64,000 bases of DNA from an uncultured Pseudomonadales bacterium (lineage in GTDB: Bacteria; Pseudomonadota; Gammaproteobacteria; Pseudomonadales; Azotimanducaceae): the NCBI GenBank assembly GCA_958295875.1, contig OY282379.1, forward strand, positions 1,736,001-1,800,000, given 5' to 3'. Positions 16,541-25,605 of this stretch are shown piece after piece (positions within the stretch are counted from its first letter, which is position 1; each line of letters opens with the position of its first letter). The notes under the pieces were generated by a model. It was not told the DNA's origin. It searched no databases and saw nothing but the letters and a program-made list of their open reading frames with translations. The position numbers were made by a program, and so were the translations under genes.

Positions 16541-18145
16541 TCAGTCGATCAGCACGCCGGGGTTCAAGATGCCGTTCGGGTCGAGGCGCGCCTTCACCGC
16601 GCGCAACGCCTCGGCGAAGAGTTCGGGGCGTTGCCGGTCCCAGCCGGGGCGATGCATGCGCCCGACGGCGTGGTGGTGCGTGACGGTGCCGCCGGCTTCC
16701 ACCACCGCGGCGTTGGCGGCGTCCTTGATGGCCTGCCACTGCTCTGCCTCGCCGCCGATGACGGCGGGGCCGCTCCATGTGTAGTAAGGCGCTGGGCCAT
16801 CCGGATACACATGGGTGAACCGGCATGAGAGCGTGGCGCCGGCGCCGAGCGTCTCCTTGAGCACGGCGCCGACGCGCTGGCGCACGGTGGCGTCAAAGTC
16901 TGGCCAGCGCTCCCAAGTGATCGCTGTCTCGAAGGTGTCGTTCAGCAGGCCCAAGCCGTGACGCACGCCGGCGTTCACGCCGATGAAGGCGTTGCGCCAA
17001 GCGCCCACCGCGCCCTCGCGCCCGGTGGCTTTGCCATCGCCGTCGTCGATGCGGACATCCGCGTCGTCGATGTGCCCGCCGAGCTCGCGCGCGATGGCCA
17101 CCGCTTCCCGGATGTTGCCGCCTTGGGGCACGTCGGCGGATTCAAAGCCGATGATGAGCAGCGCATGGTGCCCGTCGAGACCGGCGCTGGCGCCGGCCTC
17201 GGTCGGGTCGAGAATGCGCAGGTTCGCCGGCCAGAGCTTGGCTTGGACAACGCCGCGCACCGCCTCGCAGCCGGCTTGCCAGCCATCGAAGGTGACGCCG
17301 GCCGTGGCGCGGAAGCGAGGCCGCTTCTGCAACCGCAGCCAGCACTCGCTGATGATGCCCAAGATGCCCTCGGAGCCGATCACCAGCCGATCTGGGCTTG
17401 GCCCGGCGCCGCTGCCCGGCAAGCGGCGCGTCTCCATCCAGCCGGCCGGGGACAACATGCGCGTGGACTCCACGAAGTCGTCGATGTGGGTGTGGTTGGT
17501 GGCGTAGTGGCCGCCGGAGCGGGTCGCCACCCAGCCGCCCACCGTGGACCACGGGAAACTCTGGGGGAAGTGCCGCAGCGTGAGGCCCTGCGGGCGCAAC
17601 GCGGCCTCCAAGTCTGGCCCTAAGAGGCCGGCTTGGAAGCGCCCGGCGCGGGACACCGTGTCCAATTCGAGCACTGCGTTCAGATTGTCCAAGTCGATGG
17701 TGACGGCGCCCTGCGCCCCCTCCGGGGCGTTGACGCCCCACACCACGGAGGTGCCGCCGCCATAAGGCATGGCGGTGAACCCTTGGCTGTCGCACCACGC
17801 CAGCGCCGCTTCGAGTTCATCTTCCGTGCGCGGATGCGCCACGGCGTCCGGGGGGTTGCGGAACACGCCCCGCGCCGCGGCCAGCAGTTCCAAGTTGTGG
17901 CCGCCGTAGGTGTGCGTCACCCGCTCGACATGGTCGGCGCTCACGAAGTCCTCTAGGCGAGAGGGGATCGACACCCGGCTTGGCGGCAAGTCGATGTCTT
18001 CGATGCGGGGGATGGGTGGCGGCGTCACAGCGCGCCCAAACCGCGCCGACACCTGTTTGGCGGCGGCGGCGCGCTCTGCCTCCGTCGGCTCATCCGACAC
18101 ATAGCCCCAAGTCCAAAAGCTGCGGCGTTCTGTCCTCGCGGCCAC
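16541..18145 (-). CDS. FAD-binding oxidoreductase, AGPS-like
   Basis: This 534-residue protein belongs to the FAD-linked oxidase family (PCMH-type domain). It is most like bacterial relatives of alkyldihydroxyacetonephosphate synthase, the enzyme that makes the ether bond of ether lipids. Visible features are RRSFWTWGY at the N-terminus, the FAD segment PYGGGTSVVWGV, TVGGWVATRSGGHYATNHTH, GSEGILGIISE, and the histidine cluster THHHAVGRMHRPG characteristic of AGPS. The GTG at 18145 has GAGAGG 5 nt upstream. The open frame extends further but would overlap the divergent NTF2-like gene. Ether-lipid synthesis is possible but unproven; no plasmalogen partner genes are nearby. Confidence 0.85.
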   Translation of the reverse strand: MAARTERRSFWTWGYVSDEPTEAERAAAAKQVSARFGRAVTPPPIPRIEDIDLPPSRVSIPSRLEDFVSADHVERVTHTYGGHNLELLAAARGVFRNPPDAVAHPRTEDELEAALAWCDSQGFTAMPYGGGTSVVWGVNAPEGAQGAVTIDLDNLNAVLELDTVSRAGRFQAGLLGPDLEAALRPQGLTLRHFPQSFPWSTVGGWVATRSGGHYATNHTHIDDFVESTRMLSPAGWMETRRLPGSGAGPSPDRLVIGSEGILGIISECWLRLQKRPRFRATAGVTFDGWQAGCEAVRGVVQAKLWPANLRILDPTEAGASAGLDGHHALLIIGFESADVPQGGNIREAVAIARELGGHIDDADVRIDDGDGKATGREGAVGAWRNAFIGVNAGVRHGLGLLNDTFETAITWERWPDFDATVRQRVGAVLKETLGAGATLSCRFTHVYPDGPAPYYTWSGPAVIGGEAEQWQAIKDAANAAVVEAGGTVTHHHAVGRMHRPGWDRQRPELFAEALRAVKARLDPNGILNPGVLID

Positions 18146-18268
18146 GGCGCCCTCTCGAATGCGATGGATGAGGATTAAGCTAACATGCCGTCCGCGCCGC
18201 GCCGTCATCGCCGGGCGCGTAGAGGTGAACGTGGGGCCGGTTGCCGCCGGCCTTGATGTGGGGGACTC

Positions 18269-18646
18269 ATGGAAGACGAGGCGCTGGCCGCCGCCGCGCG
18301 TTTCATTGACGCCTTCAACGCGCAGCGGCACGAAGCGCTGGCGGACACCCTCAACTACCCACATGTGCGCCTCGCCAACGGCGCGTTCACGACCATCGCC
18401 GACCGGGAAGCGTTCGTGGAACGCAGCCGCGGCGGCGCTGAACGGCTGCGGGAGGAGGGCTGGCATCACAGCGTGGTGGAGGCCATGGAGGCGGTTCACG
18501 TCGGCAAGGACAAGGCACACCTCGCCATGACCGTGGGCCGCTGCCACGCCGATGGCACGGTGTACAACCGGTTCGACACGCTGTGGATCGCCACCTGCGT
18601 GGCCGGGCGCTGGGGCATTCAATTCCGCTCCAGCTTTCTGCGCTAG
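18269..18646 (+). CDS. NTF2/SnoaL-like small protein
   Basis: The 125-residue product has the SnoaL/NTF2-like cone fold pattern: an N-terminal helix (AAARFIDAFNAQRHEALADTL), then NYPHVRLANGAF and alternating strands ending in a basic tail. This fold serves as small isomerase, hydrolase or ligand-binding domains. It is divergent from the FAD oxidase across 123 bp and 5 bp ahead of a thioesterase gene, likely cotranscribed with it. Function is not known. Confidence 0.7.
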   Translation: MEDEALAAAARFIDAFNAQRHEALADTLNYPHVRLANGAFTTIADREAFVERSRGGAERLREEGWHHSVVEAMEAVHVGKDKAHLAMTVGRCHADGTVYNRFDTLWIATCVAGRWGIQFRSSFLR

Positions 18647-18651
18647 CGCCC

Positions 18652-19071
18652 ATGTCTCTGCACCGCGTGCGCGCCATCGCCGAAGAGAGTTTCGCCGCGC
18701 TGCTCGGCATCGAGCTGGTCGAGAGCGAGGCGGACCGGGTGGTGGTGCGCATGCCCTATCGCCCTGCGCTGGGCATCGGGCGCATCCACGGCGGCGCCAT
18801 CAGCGCGCTGGTGGACACTGCGGCGACGGCGGCCTTTTGGTCGCGCCCGGACCTGTCGCCGCAGGCGCGCGGCGCCACCGTGGGCTTCACGATCAACTAC
18901 TTGCACTTGGCTGTGGCCACGGACCTCACCGCCACGGCCACCGTGCGCCGCCGCGGCGGCACGATTTCGGTGGGCGAGGTGTGCGTGGCGAACGCGGCCG
19001 GCCAGGAAGTGGCCACCGCGGTGGTGACCTACAAATTGGATCGGTGGCGGGCAGCCGCGGCTGAGCGCTAA
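18652..19071 (+). CDS. PaaI-type thioesterase
   Basis: This 139-residue hotdog-fold thioesterase contains IGRIHGGAISALVDTAATAAF, the family active-site segment, followed by GFTINYLHLAVATDLTATATV. It probably hydrolyses an acyl-CoA. The ATG at 18652 lies 5 bp after the NTF2-like stop. It is the second hotdog thioesterase in this window, only distantly similar to the one at 9573. Confidence 0.86.
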   Translation: MSLHRVRAIAEESFAALLGIELVESEADRVVVRMPYRPALGIGRIHGGAISALVDTAATAAFWSRPDLSPQARGATVGFTINYLHLAVATDLTATATVRRRGGTISVGEVCVANAAGQEVATAVVTYKLDRWRAAAAER

Positions 19072-19155
19072 GCAGCGCGGTTCCGGCGAATCCTAAAACG
19101 GCGCGGGCATCTACGCCTGAGCGGGGTGCTGCCGGCGCGGTGCTATCCTGCCGCC

Positions 19156-20601
19156 ATGCCCCCCAGCATGGTCTATACGGCGGCGCAATCCCGCGAGCTG
19201 GAACGCAGCGCCATCGCCGCTGGCGTGGCCGGCATCGTCCTCATGAAACGCGCTGGGCGCGCCGTCTTCGACGAAGCGCGGCGACGTTGGCCGGCGGCAC
19301 GCGGAATCACCGTCTTCTGCGGTGCCGGCAACAATGCCGGCGATGGCTATGTCGTCGCCGGCCTCGCCGAAGAGGCGGGTTTGTCCGTGCAGCTCTTTCA
19401 GGTGGGCGCTGCCGCCAAGTTCAAGGGCGACGCCGCCACTGCCCGCGATTGGGCGCTCTCCGTCGGCGTCTGTTCCCAGCCCTTCAGCGCCGGCGCGGCC
19501 ATCGCCGGCGATGTGGTGGTGGATGCGCTGCTTGGCACGGGCGCCGCCGGCCCCGCGCGGCCCGGCTACGCCGCCGCCATCCAAGCCATCAATGCGAGCG
19601 CCGCTCCCGTCATTGCGGTGGACTTGCCGAGCGGCATCGCCGCGGACACCGGCGAGCGTTTGGGTGCTGCCGTGACGGCCGATGTGACCGTCACCTTCAT
19701 CGGCGAGAAACTTGGCTTGCACACCGGCGCCGGCGTCGATTGCGCCGGCGAGTTGGTGTTCGCGTCCCTCGGCGTGCCGGAGCACATCTACGCCGCCGTG
19801 CCTGGCTTGGCCGTCTTGAACCCTCCACCGCCCATCACGCGCCCGCGCTCGGCGCACAAGCACATGTCCGGGCATGTGCTCGTCATCGGTGGCGATCACG
19901 GCATGGGGGGCGCCGCGTTGCTCGCCAGTGAGGCCGCGTTGCGCGCCGGCGCCGGGTTGGTCAGCGTCGCCACCCGCCCAGAGCACTGTTCAGCCTTCCT
20001 TGCGCGGCGACCGGAGTTGATGGTGCGTGGCGTGGCGGAAGGAGATGCGATTGGCGACGCGCTGGCGGCCAGCACAGTGGTGGCGGTAGGCCCCGGGCTG
20101 GGCCGCGGTCGCTGGGGCGCCGGGCTGCTGACGCAAGCGTTGGCTGCCGGCAAGCCGCTGGTCATCGATGCGGACGGCTTGAACTTGATTGCGAGCGGCG
20201 GCTTGGCGGTGCCGCCGGACAGCGTGATGACGCCACATCCGGGGGAGGCGGCGCGGCTCCTCGGCATCGCCAAAGTGGTGGATCGGCCGGCGGCGGCTCG
20301 AGACATCTCGCAGCGTTACGGCAATGTCGTGGCGCTGAAGGGCGCCGGCACATTGGTGGCCCAAGCCGGCGCGCTGCGGGGCCTGTGCGCCTGCGGCAAT
20401 CCGGGGCTTGCGACGGCCGGCGCCGGCGACGTGCTTACCGGCGTCGTGGCGGGGTTGGTCGCCCAAAGGCGCGACATCGCCGCGGCCGCCGCGGAAGGCG
20501 TCTGCTTGCATGCATTGGCCGGGGATGCCGCCGCGGCGCGGCTAGAACCTCAGCCGTTGGTGGCGGCAGACATCATCGACCACCTTTGGCGGCGTGGCTA
20601 A
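19156..20601 (+). CDS. nnr: Bifunctional NAD(P)H-hydrate epimerase/dehydratase
   Basis: The 481-residue protein repairs damaged NAD(P)H hydrates. The N-terminal YjeF_N epimerase domain spans roughly residues 1-210 (ERSAIAAGVAGIVLMKRAG, GAGNNAGDGYV, DLPSGI). The C-terminal ADP-dependent dehydratase domain is a ribokinase-like fold with GPGLGRG, DADGLN, TPHPGEAARLL and NPGLATAGAGDVLTG. The ATG at 19156 is chosen over an upstream in-frame ATG that adds non-conserved residues. It heads the conserved block with tsaE, amiB, mutL and miaA, as in other gammaproteobacteria. Confidence 0.95.
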   Translation: MPPSMVYTAAQSRELERSAIAAGVAGIVLMKRAGRAVFDEARRRWPAARGITVFCGAGNNAGDGYVVAGLAEEAGLSVQLFQVGAAAKFKGDAATARDWALSVGVCSQPFSAGAAIAGDVVVDALLGTGAAGPARPGYAAAIQAINASAAPVIAVDLPSGIAADTGERLGAAVTADVTVTFIGEKLGLHTGAGVDCAGELVFASLGVPEHIYAAVPGLAVLNPPPPITRPRSAHKHMSGHVLVIGGDHGMGGAALLASEAALRAGAGLVSVATRPEHCSAFLARRPELMVRGVAEGDAIGDALAASTVVAVGPGLGRGRWGAGLLTQALAAGKPLVIDADGLNLIASGGLAVPPDSVMTPHPGEAARLLGIAKVVDRPAAARDISQRYGNVVALKGAGTLVAQAGALRGLCACGNPGLATAGAGDVLTGVVAGLVAQRRDIAAAAAEGVCLHALAGDAAAARLEPQPLVAADIIDHLWRRG

Positions 20602-20614
20602 CCGCTGCGCCCCG

Positions 20615-21040
20615 ATGAACATCCACTTGCCATCCGAGGCCGACACCCTGCGCTGGGGCGCCGAGTTCGCCGCCGGGCTCACCACGGAACTCGTGTTCCT
20701 GCGCGGCCAGCTCGGCGCCGGCAAGACCACCCTCGCCCGCGGGCTGCTGCGCGGCTTGGGGCATGTTGGCGTGGTGAAGAGCCCCACCTACACGTTGTTG
20801 GAGCCGTATGAGTTTCGGGGGCGAAGGGTTTATCATTTCGACTTCTACCGCATTGAAGATCCGGCAGAGTTGTCCTTCATCGGCATCGACGAACTGTTAG
20901 CGGACGCAGCGCTTAAGTTGGTGGAGTGGCCAGAGCGAGGCGGCGACCGTTTGCCGAAGCCGGACGTGGACATCGCGCTGGCGCTGGCGGACGAGGGCAG
21001 ATTGCTTGAAATGGTGGACCGTCGCTCGGCGGCGCCGTAA
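20615..21040 (+). CDS. tsaE: tRNA threonylcarbamoyladenosine biosynthesis ATPase TsaE
   Basis: The 141-residue P-loop ATPase works with TsaB and TsaD to form t6A37 in ANN-decoding tRNAs. Walker A is RGQLGAGKTTLARG; the family signature SPTYTLLEPYE and HFDFYRIEDPAEL follow, and EWPERGG is near the C-terminus. It starts 13 bp after nnr and its 3' end overlaps the amidase gene start by 35 bp, suggesting coupled translation. Confidence 0.95.
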   Translation: MNIHLPSEADTLRWGAEFAAGLTTELVFLRGQLGAGKTTLARGLLRGLGHVGVVKSPTYTLLEPYEFRGRRVYHFDFYRIEDPAELSFIGIDELLADAALKLVEWPERGGDRLPKPDVDIALALADEGRLLEMVDRRSAAP

Positions 21041-22373
21041 CCGCGGCGGCCGTCGATTTCGCCACCGTCGCGCGGTCACGTTCGGCGTCACGCTTGCTGT
21101 GGCGCTCGCCTTCTCCCCCCCGGTGCAAGCGGCGGATCTCGAAGGCATCCGCACCCACCAAGCGCCGGATCACACCCGCGTCGTCTTCGACACCAGCGCA
21201 GCGGTGCGTTACACGGTGTTCTCCTTGGACAACCCCTTTCGGGTGGTCGTCGATCTCAAGCAAACGCGCCCCAAGCGGGGCTTCCAAGCGCCCACGCCGA
21301 AGGGAGACGCCATTCGCCGCATCCGCTTGGGGCGGCGGTTGGGGGGCACCCATCGCGTGGTGCTGGACATGGCGCAGCCGGTGCGCCCGAAGCACTTCAC
21401 GCTGCAGCCGATTGAACCCTACGGCCACCGCTTGGTGGTGGACCTCTACGCTCCGGAGGCCGAGCGCGCGCCGCGCGTCCTGCCGACGCCGGCCACGGAG
21501 CGGGATGTGCTCATCGCCGTGGATCCAGGGCACGGCGGCGAAGACCCCGGCGCCATCGCCGCCACGGGCGCCTACGAGAAGGACATCGTGCTGTCCATCG
21601 CCAAACGGCTGCGGGACGATCTGCGTGCGGTGGAGGGCTTTGACGTGGTGCTGGTGCGTTCTGGGGATTACTACATTCCGCTGCGGCGGCGCACCGAGAT
21701 CGCACGCCAACGTCGGGCGGACTTGTTCGTCTCCATCCACGCGGACGCCTTTAGCAAAGCGAGTGTGCGCGGCGCGTCGGTGTACGCCTTGTCGGATAAG
21801 GGCGCGTCTTCGGAGATGGCGCGGTGGCTCGCAGACCGGGAGAACCGGTCGGACCTGATCGGCGGCGTGGGCCCGGTGTCGCTGCGCGACAAGGATGACG
21901 CTCTCGCGTCCATGATTGTGGATTTGTCGATGGACGGCACGCTGCGCGCCAGCTTGGATGTGGGCGAAGCCGTGGTCGGTTCGCTTTCAGGGGTGGCGAG
22001 AATGCACAAGCGCCGCGTTGAGACGGCGGCCTTCGCGGTGTTGAAGTCGCCGGACGTGCCGTCGATCTTGGTGGAAACTGGCTTCCTGTCCAATCCGCAG
22101 GAGGCGCGCCTGCTGGCCACCGCTGCCCATCAACGCAAAGTCGCCAGCGCCATCGCCGATGGCATTCGCGGCTACATGCTGCGCAACCCGCCGCCCGACA
22201 CGGCCATCGCCGCCGCCGGTCGCCGCCTGCGCCACACCATCGGCCGCGGCGACACCATTTCCACCATCGCGGCGCGTTACCGCGTGTCCACCGGCATTCT
22301 GCGCGCCGCCAATGGCTTGAGCGGAGACACCATCCGCGTGGGCCAAGTGCTGGTGATTCCCACCGGCTCCTGA
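21006..22373 (+). CDS. amiB: N-acetylmuramoyl-L-alanine amidase (AMIN-Amidase_3-LysM)
   Basis: This 455-residue periplasmic enzyme cleaves the peptide from MurNAc during septum splitting. Domains in order: a basic signal peptide ending at PPVQA; a beta-rich AMIN targeting domain (about 45-150); the zinc Amidase_3 domain with DPGHGGEDPGA, AYEKDIVL, SIHADAF and VETGFLSN; and a C-terminal LysM domain (HTIGRGDTISTIAARY, VGQVLVIP). The order matches AmiB-type proteins. The TTG at 21006 is the only start giving a full signal peptide. The gene overlaps tsaE and precedes mutL by 10 bp. Confidence 0.94.
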   Translation: MKWWTVARRRRNRGGRRFRHRRAVTFGVTLAVALAFSPPVQAADLEGIRTHQAPDHTRVVFDTSAAVRYTVFSLDNPFRVVVDLKQTRPKRGFQAPTPKGDAIRRIRLGRRLGGTHRVVLDMAQPVRPKHFTLQPIEPYGHRLVVDLYAPEAERAPRVLPTPATERDVLIAVDPGHGGEDPGAIAATGAYEKDIVLSIAKRLRDDLRAVEGFDVVLVRSGDYYIPLRRRTEIARQRRADLFVSIHADAFSKASVRGASVYALSDKGASSEMARWLADRENRSDLIGGVGPVSLRDKDDALASMIVDLSMDGTLRASLDVGEAVVGSLSGVARMHKRRVETAAFAVLKSPDVPSILVETGFLSNPQEARLLATAAHQRKVASAIADGIRGYMLRNPPPDTAIAAAGRRLRHTIGRGDTISTIAARYRVSTGILRAANGLSGDTIRVGQVLVIPTGS

Positions 22374-22383
22374 GCGCTGCACC

Positions 22384-24114
22384 ATGCCCCGCATCCGCAA
22401 GTTGCCAGAGTTCGTCGCGAATCAGATCGCCGCCGGCGAGGTGGTGGAACGCCCAGCGTCCATCGTGAAGGAACTGTTGGAGAACAGCCTTGACGCCGGC
22501 GCCGGCGCCATCAAGGTGGCCATCGAGCAGGGCGGCGTGAAGCGCATCGTCGTGCGCGACGATGGCTGCGGCATGGCAGCGGAGGACTTGAGGCTGGCCG
22601 TGAGCCGCTTCGCCACCAGCAAAATCGAGAGTGCGCAAGACCTTGAGCGCGTCGGCACCTTGGGCTTTCGCGGCGAAGCGCTGGCGAGCATCGCCTCCGT
22701 CGCCAGGTTGTCCATCACGTCCGCGATGGCCCCCGGAGGCGGCGCCCGGCTCGCCATCGCCGGCGGCGAGGAGCAAGGCAGCGGCCCGGCGGCGCATCCG
22801 CAGGGCACTACGGTGGAAGTGTCAGACCTGTTCTACAACACGCCGGCGCGCCGCAAGTTCTTGAAGGCGCAGCGCACCGAGGCCGGGCATGTGAGCGATG
22901 TGCTGCGGCGCTTGGCGCTGGCCAAGCCCAAGGTGAGTTTCGAGTTGCGCCACGGCGCGCGGGTGACGGAGCGGCTCGGCGCCGCCCACGAGCTCGCTGG
23001 TCGCGTGGCGGATGTGCTGCCGGAGCAGTTCCTGGAGCAAGCGGCGCAGGTGGAGGCCGCCGCTGGCGACATGCGGCTCTTTGGCTGGGTTGGGCTGCCG
23101 ACCTACTCGCGGGCGCAGGCGACGGAACAGTTCTTTTTCGTGAACGGCCGCGCCGTGCGGGACAAGCTCGTCGGCCATGCGGTGCGCCAAGCCTATCGGG
23201 ATGTGCTGTTCCACGGCCGCCATCCGGTGTTCGCGCTGTATCTGGAACTGGACCCGGCCGGCATCGACGTCAACGTCCACCCCACCAAGCACGAAGTGCG
23301 CTTCCGCGATTCCCGGAGCGTACACGACTTCATCTTCGCTTCTTTGCATCGCCTGCTCGGTGACGCCCGCCCAGGCGATGGGGCCGCACCTGCGCCCCCG
23401 CCACGCCGCCCGCTGCTCGTGGATGCGCCGCGTGGCGGCCGCCAGAACGCGATGAGCTTGGCGCGGCTCGTCTCAGAGTTCGAGGGCCGCCAGCCGGCAG
23501 TGCGCGAGACGGCGCTGGCGGAAGACGGCGATGCGCCGCTCGGCTATGCGCTGGCGCAGCTCCACGGCGTGTATGTGCTCAGCCAGAACCGCGAAGGGCT
23601 GGTGGTGGTGGACATGCACGCCGCCCATGAGCGCATCACCTACGAGAAGCTCAAGGCAGATTACGAGGCCGGCGCGTTGATCGGCCAACGTCTGCTGGTG
23701 CCGGTGGCGTTCGATGTCACCCCCCGCGAGGCCGAGTTGGCAGAAGCCCACGCGGCGGCGCTGGCGGCGTTCGGCCTGGTCGTGGAGCGGTCTGGGCCGC
23801 AGAGCCTTGTGGTGCGCCAAACGCCCCACCTCTTGGCAGATTCGGACATCGAGGCCCTGGCGCGGGACTTGTTGGCGGAAATCGCGGAGTTCGGCGCCAG
23901 CGACGCCATCCGCGCCCGCTCCCAAGAAGTGCTTGCCAGCATGGCTTGCCACCGTTCGCTGCGCGCCAACCGAGCGCTCACGGTGCCAGAGATGAACGCC
24001 CTCTTGCGTGAGATGGAATCCACCCCGAACGCCGGCCAATGCAACCATGGCCGCCCGACATACCTGACGCAAAGCCTCGTCGAGTTCGATCGCTTGTTCC
24101 TGCGCGGGCAGTGA
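22384..24114 (+). CDS. mutL: DNA mismatch repair protein MutL
   Basis: The 576-residue protein is a GHKL ATPase linking mismatch recognition to strand incision. N-terminal motifs are NQIAAGEVVERP, ELLENSLDAGA, DDGCGM and GFRGEAL. After a short proline-rich linker (about 335-350), the C-terminal domain keeps DMHAAHERITYE, fitting the metal-binding endonuclease pattern DQHA-x2-E-x4-E with Q replaced by M, and QCNHGRPT. It therefore probably nicks DNA itself, unlike E. coli MutL, which relies on MutH. Confidence 0.96.
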   Translation: MPRIRKLPEFVANQIAAGEVVERPASIVKELLENSLDAGAGAIKVAIEQGGVKRIVVRDDGCGMAAEDLRLAVSRFATSKIESAQDLERVGTLGFRGEALASIASVARLSITSAMAPGGGARLAIAGGEEQGSGPAAHPQGTTVEVSDLFYNTPARRKFLKAQRTEAGHVSDVLRRLALAKPKVSFELRHGARVTERLGAAHELAGRVADVLPEQFLEQAAQVEAAAGDMRLFGWVGLPTYSRAQATEQFFFVNGRAVRDKLVGHAVRQAYRDVLFHGRHPVFALYLELDPAGIDVNVHPTKHEVRFRDSRSVHDFIFASLHRLLGDARPGDGAAPAPPPRRPLLVDAPRGGRQNAMSLARLVSEFEGRQPAVRETALAEDGDAPLGYALAQLHGVYVLSQNREGLVVVDMHAAHERITYEKLKADYEAGALIGQRLLVPVAFDVTPREAELAEAHAAALAAFGLVVERSGPQSLVVRQTPHLLADSDIEALARDLLAEIAEFGASDAIRARSQEVLASMACHRSLRANRALTVPEMNALLREMESTPNAGQCNHGRPTYLTQSLVEFDRLFLRGQ

Positions 24115-24127
24115 CGCGAACGCGAGC

Positions 24128-25108
24128 GTGAGCGAGCCAGCGCCGCCACGGCCGCGTGCCGTCGCGGGGCGGCGGGCAGTGGCAGTTTGCATCATGGGGC
24201 CCACCGCGGCCGGCAAAACCGATGTCGCCTTCGCCTTGGCCGCCCGCGCCGACGTCGCGCTCATCAGCGTGGATTCCGCCATGGTCTATCGCGGCATGGA
24301 CATCGGCACTGCCAAGCCAGATGCTGCGACGCTGGCGCGCCATCCCCACGCCCTGATCGACGTGCGCGACCCTGCCGAGCCGTTTTCTGCGGCGGATTTC
24401 GTGGCCGGCGCCGACGCCGCCGTCACGGCGGCCCTCGGGCGCGGCCAACTGCCGGTGCTTGTTGGCGGCACGATGCTCTACTTCAAGGCGTTTCGCGATG
24501 GGCTGTCGGCGCTGCCGTCGGCGTCCGCCGAGACGCGCGCGACGCTGGCGGAGCGCGCCGCGTTGGTGGGTTGGCCGGCACTGCACGCCGAACTGGCGAA
24601 GGTGGATGCAACCGCCGCGCAGCGCATCCATCCCAATGATCCGCAGCGCATCCAACGCGCGCTCGAAGTGTTCGAGACCACCGGCCGCCCGCTCTCAGAG
24701 TGGCAACGGCAAGCTGGGGTGCCGGCGCGCGAACGCTTGGGGCTGGAACTGGTTGAAGCAGCCATTGACGTGCCGCGCGAGCACTTGGCGCAGCGCATCG
24801 AAGAGCGCTTCGACGCGATGCTTGGGCGCGGCTTTGTGGACGAAGTACGCCGCTTGCGCGCGCTGCCCGGCGTGCATGCGGCGCAGCCATCGATGCGCGC
24901 GGTGGGCTATCGGCAGCTATGGCGGCACCTCGCTGGCGAGTGGGCGTTGCCGGCCGCGCGCGCCGCAGCCATCGGCGCGACCCGACAACTCGCCAAGCGG
25001 CAACGCACTTGGCTCAACAGCTGGGCGGGGCTAGTGGCATTGGAGGGCTCCACCGCAGCGATGGCCGAACGCGCGCTCGACTTGGTGGAAAGCCGCGCCG
25101 CCGGCTAG
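24128..25108 (+). CDS. miaA: tRNA dimethylallyltransferase MiaA
   Basis: The 326-residue enzyme adds dimethylallyl to A37 of UNN-decoding tRNAs. Landmarks are the P-loop MGPTAAGKTDVAFAL, SVDSAMVYRGMDIGTAKP, GGTMLYFKAFRDGL and the C-terminal RQLAKRQRTWL. It starts 13 bp after mutL and precedes hfq, the usual order. The alanine-rich N-terminal tail before the P-loop is unremarkable. Confidence 0.96.
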   Translation: MSEPAPPRPRAVAGRRAVAVCIMGPTAAGKTDVAFALAARADVALISVDSAMVYRGMDIGTAKPDAATLARHPHALIDVRDPAEPFSAADFVAGADAAVTAALGRGQLPVLVGGTMLYFKAFRDGLSALPSASAETRATLAERAALVGWPALHAELAKVDATAAQRIHPNDPQRIQRALEVFETTGRPLSEWQRQAGVPARERLGLELVEAAIDVPREHLAQRIEERFDAMLGRGFVDEVRRLRALPGVHAAQPSMRAVGYRQLWRHLAGEWALPAARAAAIGATRQLAKRQRTWLNSWAGLVALEGSTAAMAERALDLVESRAAG

Positions 25109-25270
25109 GTGCCTGCGTCGCCGCTGTGTGTGAGCAGGGACGCATCGCGCAGCGCCATCGACGCGGCGCCGAAGCGCTTGAAATCCCGTGGCCGGCAGGC
25201 CACCATGCTCCGCTTGGCTGCCCGTTCGGGCGCCTGCTGCCGCGGCGCCCGCCCCCCTAGGAGATCCACG

Positions 25271-25558
25271 ATGTCAAAAGGGCATTCGCTGCAAGACCCT
25301 TATCTCAACGCCTTGCGGAAGGAAGGAATCCCTGTTTCCGTCTACTTGGTCAACGGCATCAAGCTGCAGGGGAAGATCGAATCCTTCGATCAGTTCGTCG
25401 TGTTGCTGGGCAACTCGGTTAGCCAGATGGTGTACAAGCACGCCATTTCGACGGTGGTGCCTGAGCGCAACGTGCAGTTGCCCGCGCCGAAGCCGGCGGA
25501 GGGCTCGCGCGCTGACGCGCCGGCGGCGAACGTGAAGAAGGGTGATGTCGCGGCCTGA
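25271..25558 (+). CDS. hfq: RNA chaperone Hfq
   Basis: This 95-residue Sm-like protein forms a hexamer that pairs small RNAs with mRNAs. It contains the near-invariant core [20 protein letters not shown] and the Sm2 motif [11 protein letters not shown], with a short acidic/alanine C-terminal tail. The ATG at 25271 follows GGAG at about 9 nt. A longer frame upstream is not conserved. The order miaA-hfq-hflX is typical of gammaproteobacteria. Confidence 0.97.
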   Translation: MSKGHSLQDPYLNALRKEGIPVSVYLVNGIKLQGKIESFDQFVVLLGNSVSQMVYKHAISTVVPERNVQLPAPKPAEGSRADAPAANVKKGDVAA

Positions 25559-25605
25559 CGGCGGCGGCCACAGCGCGGACACTGGCCGCGCAAGGAACCC
25601 AAGCC

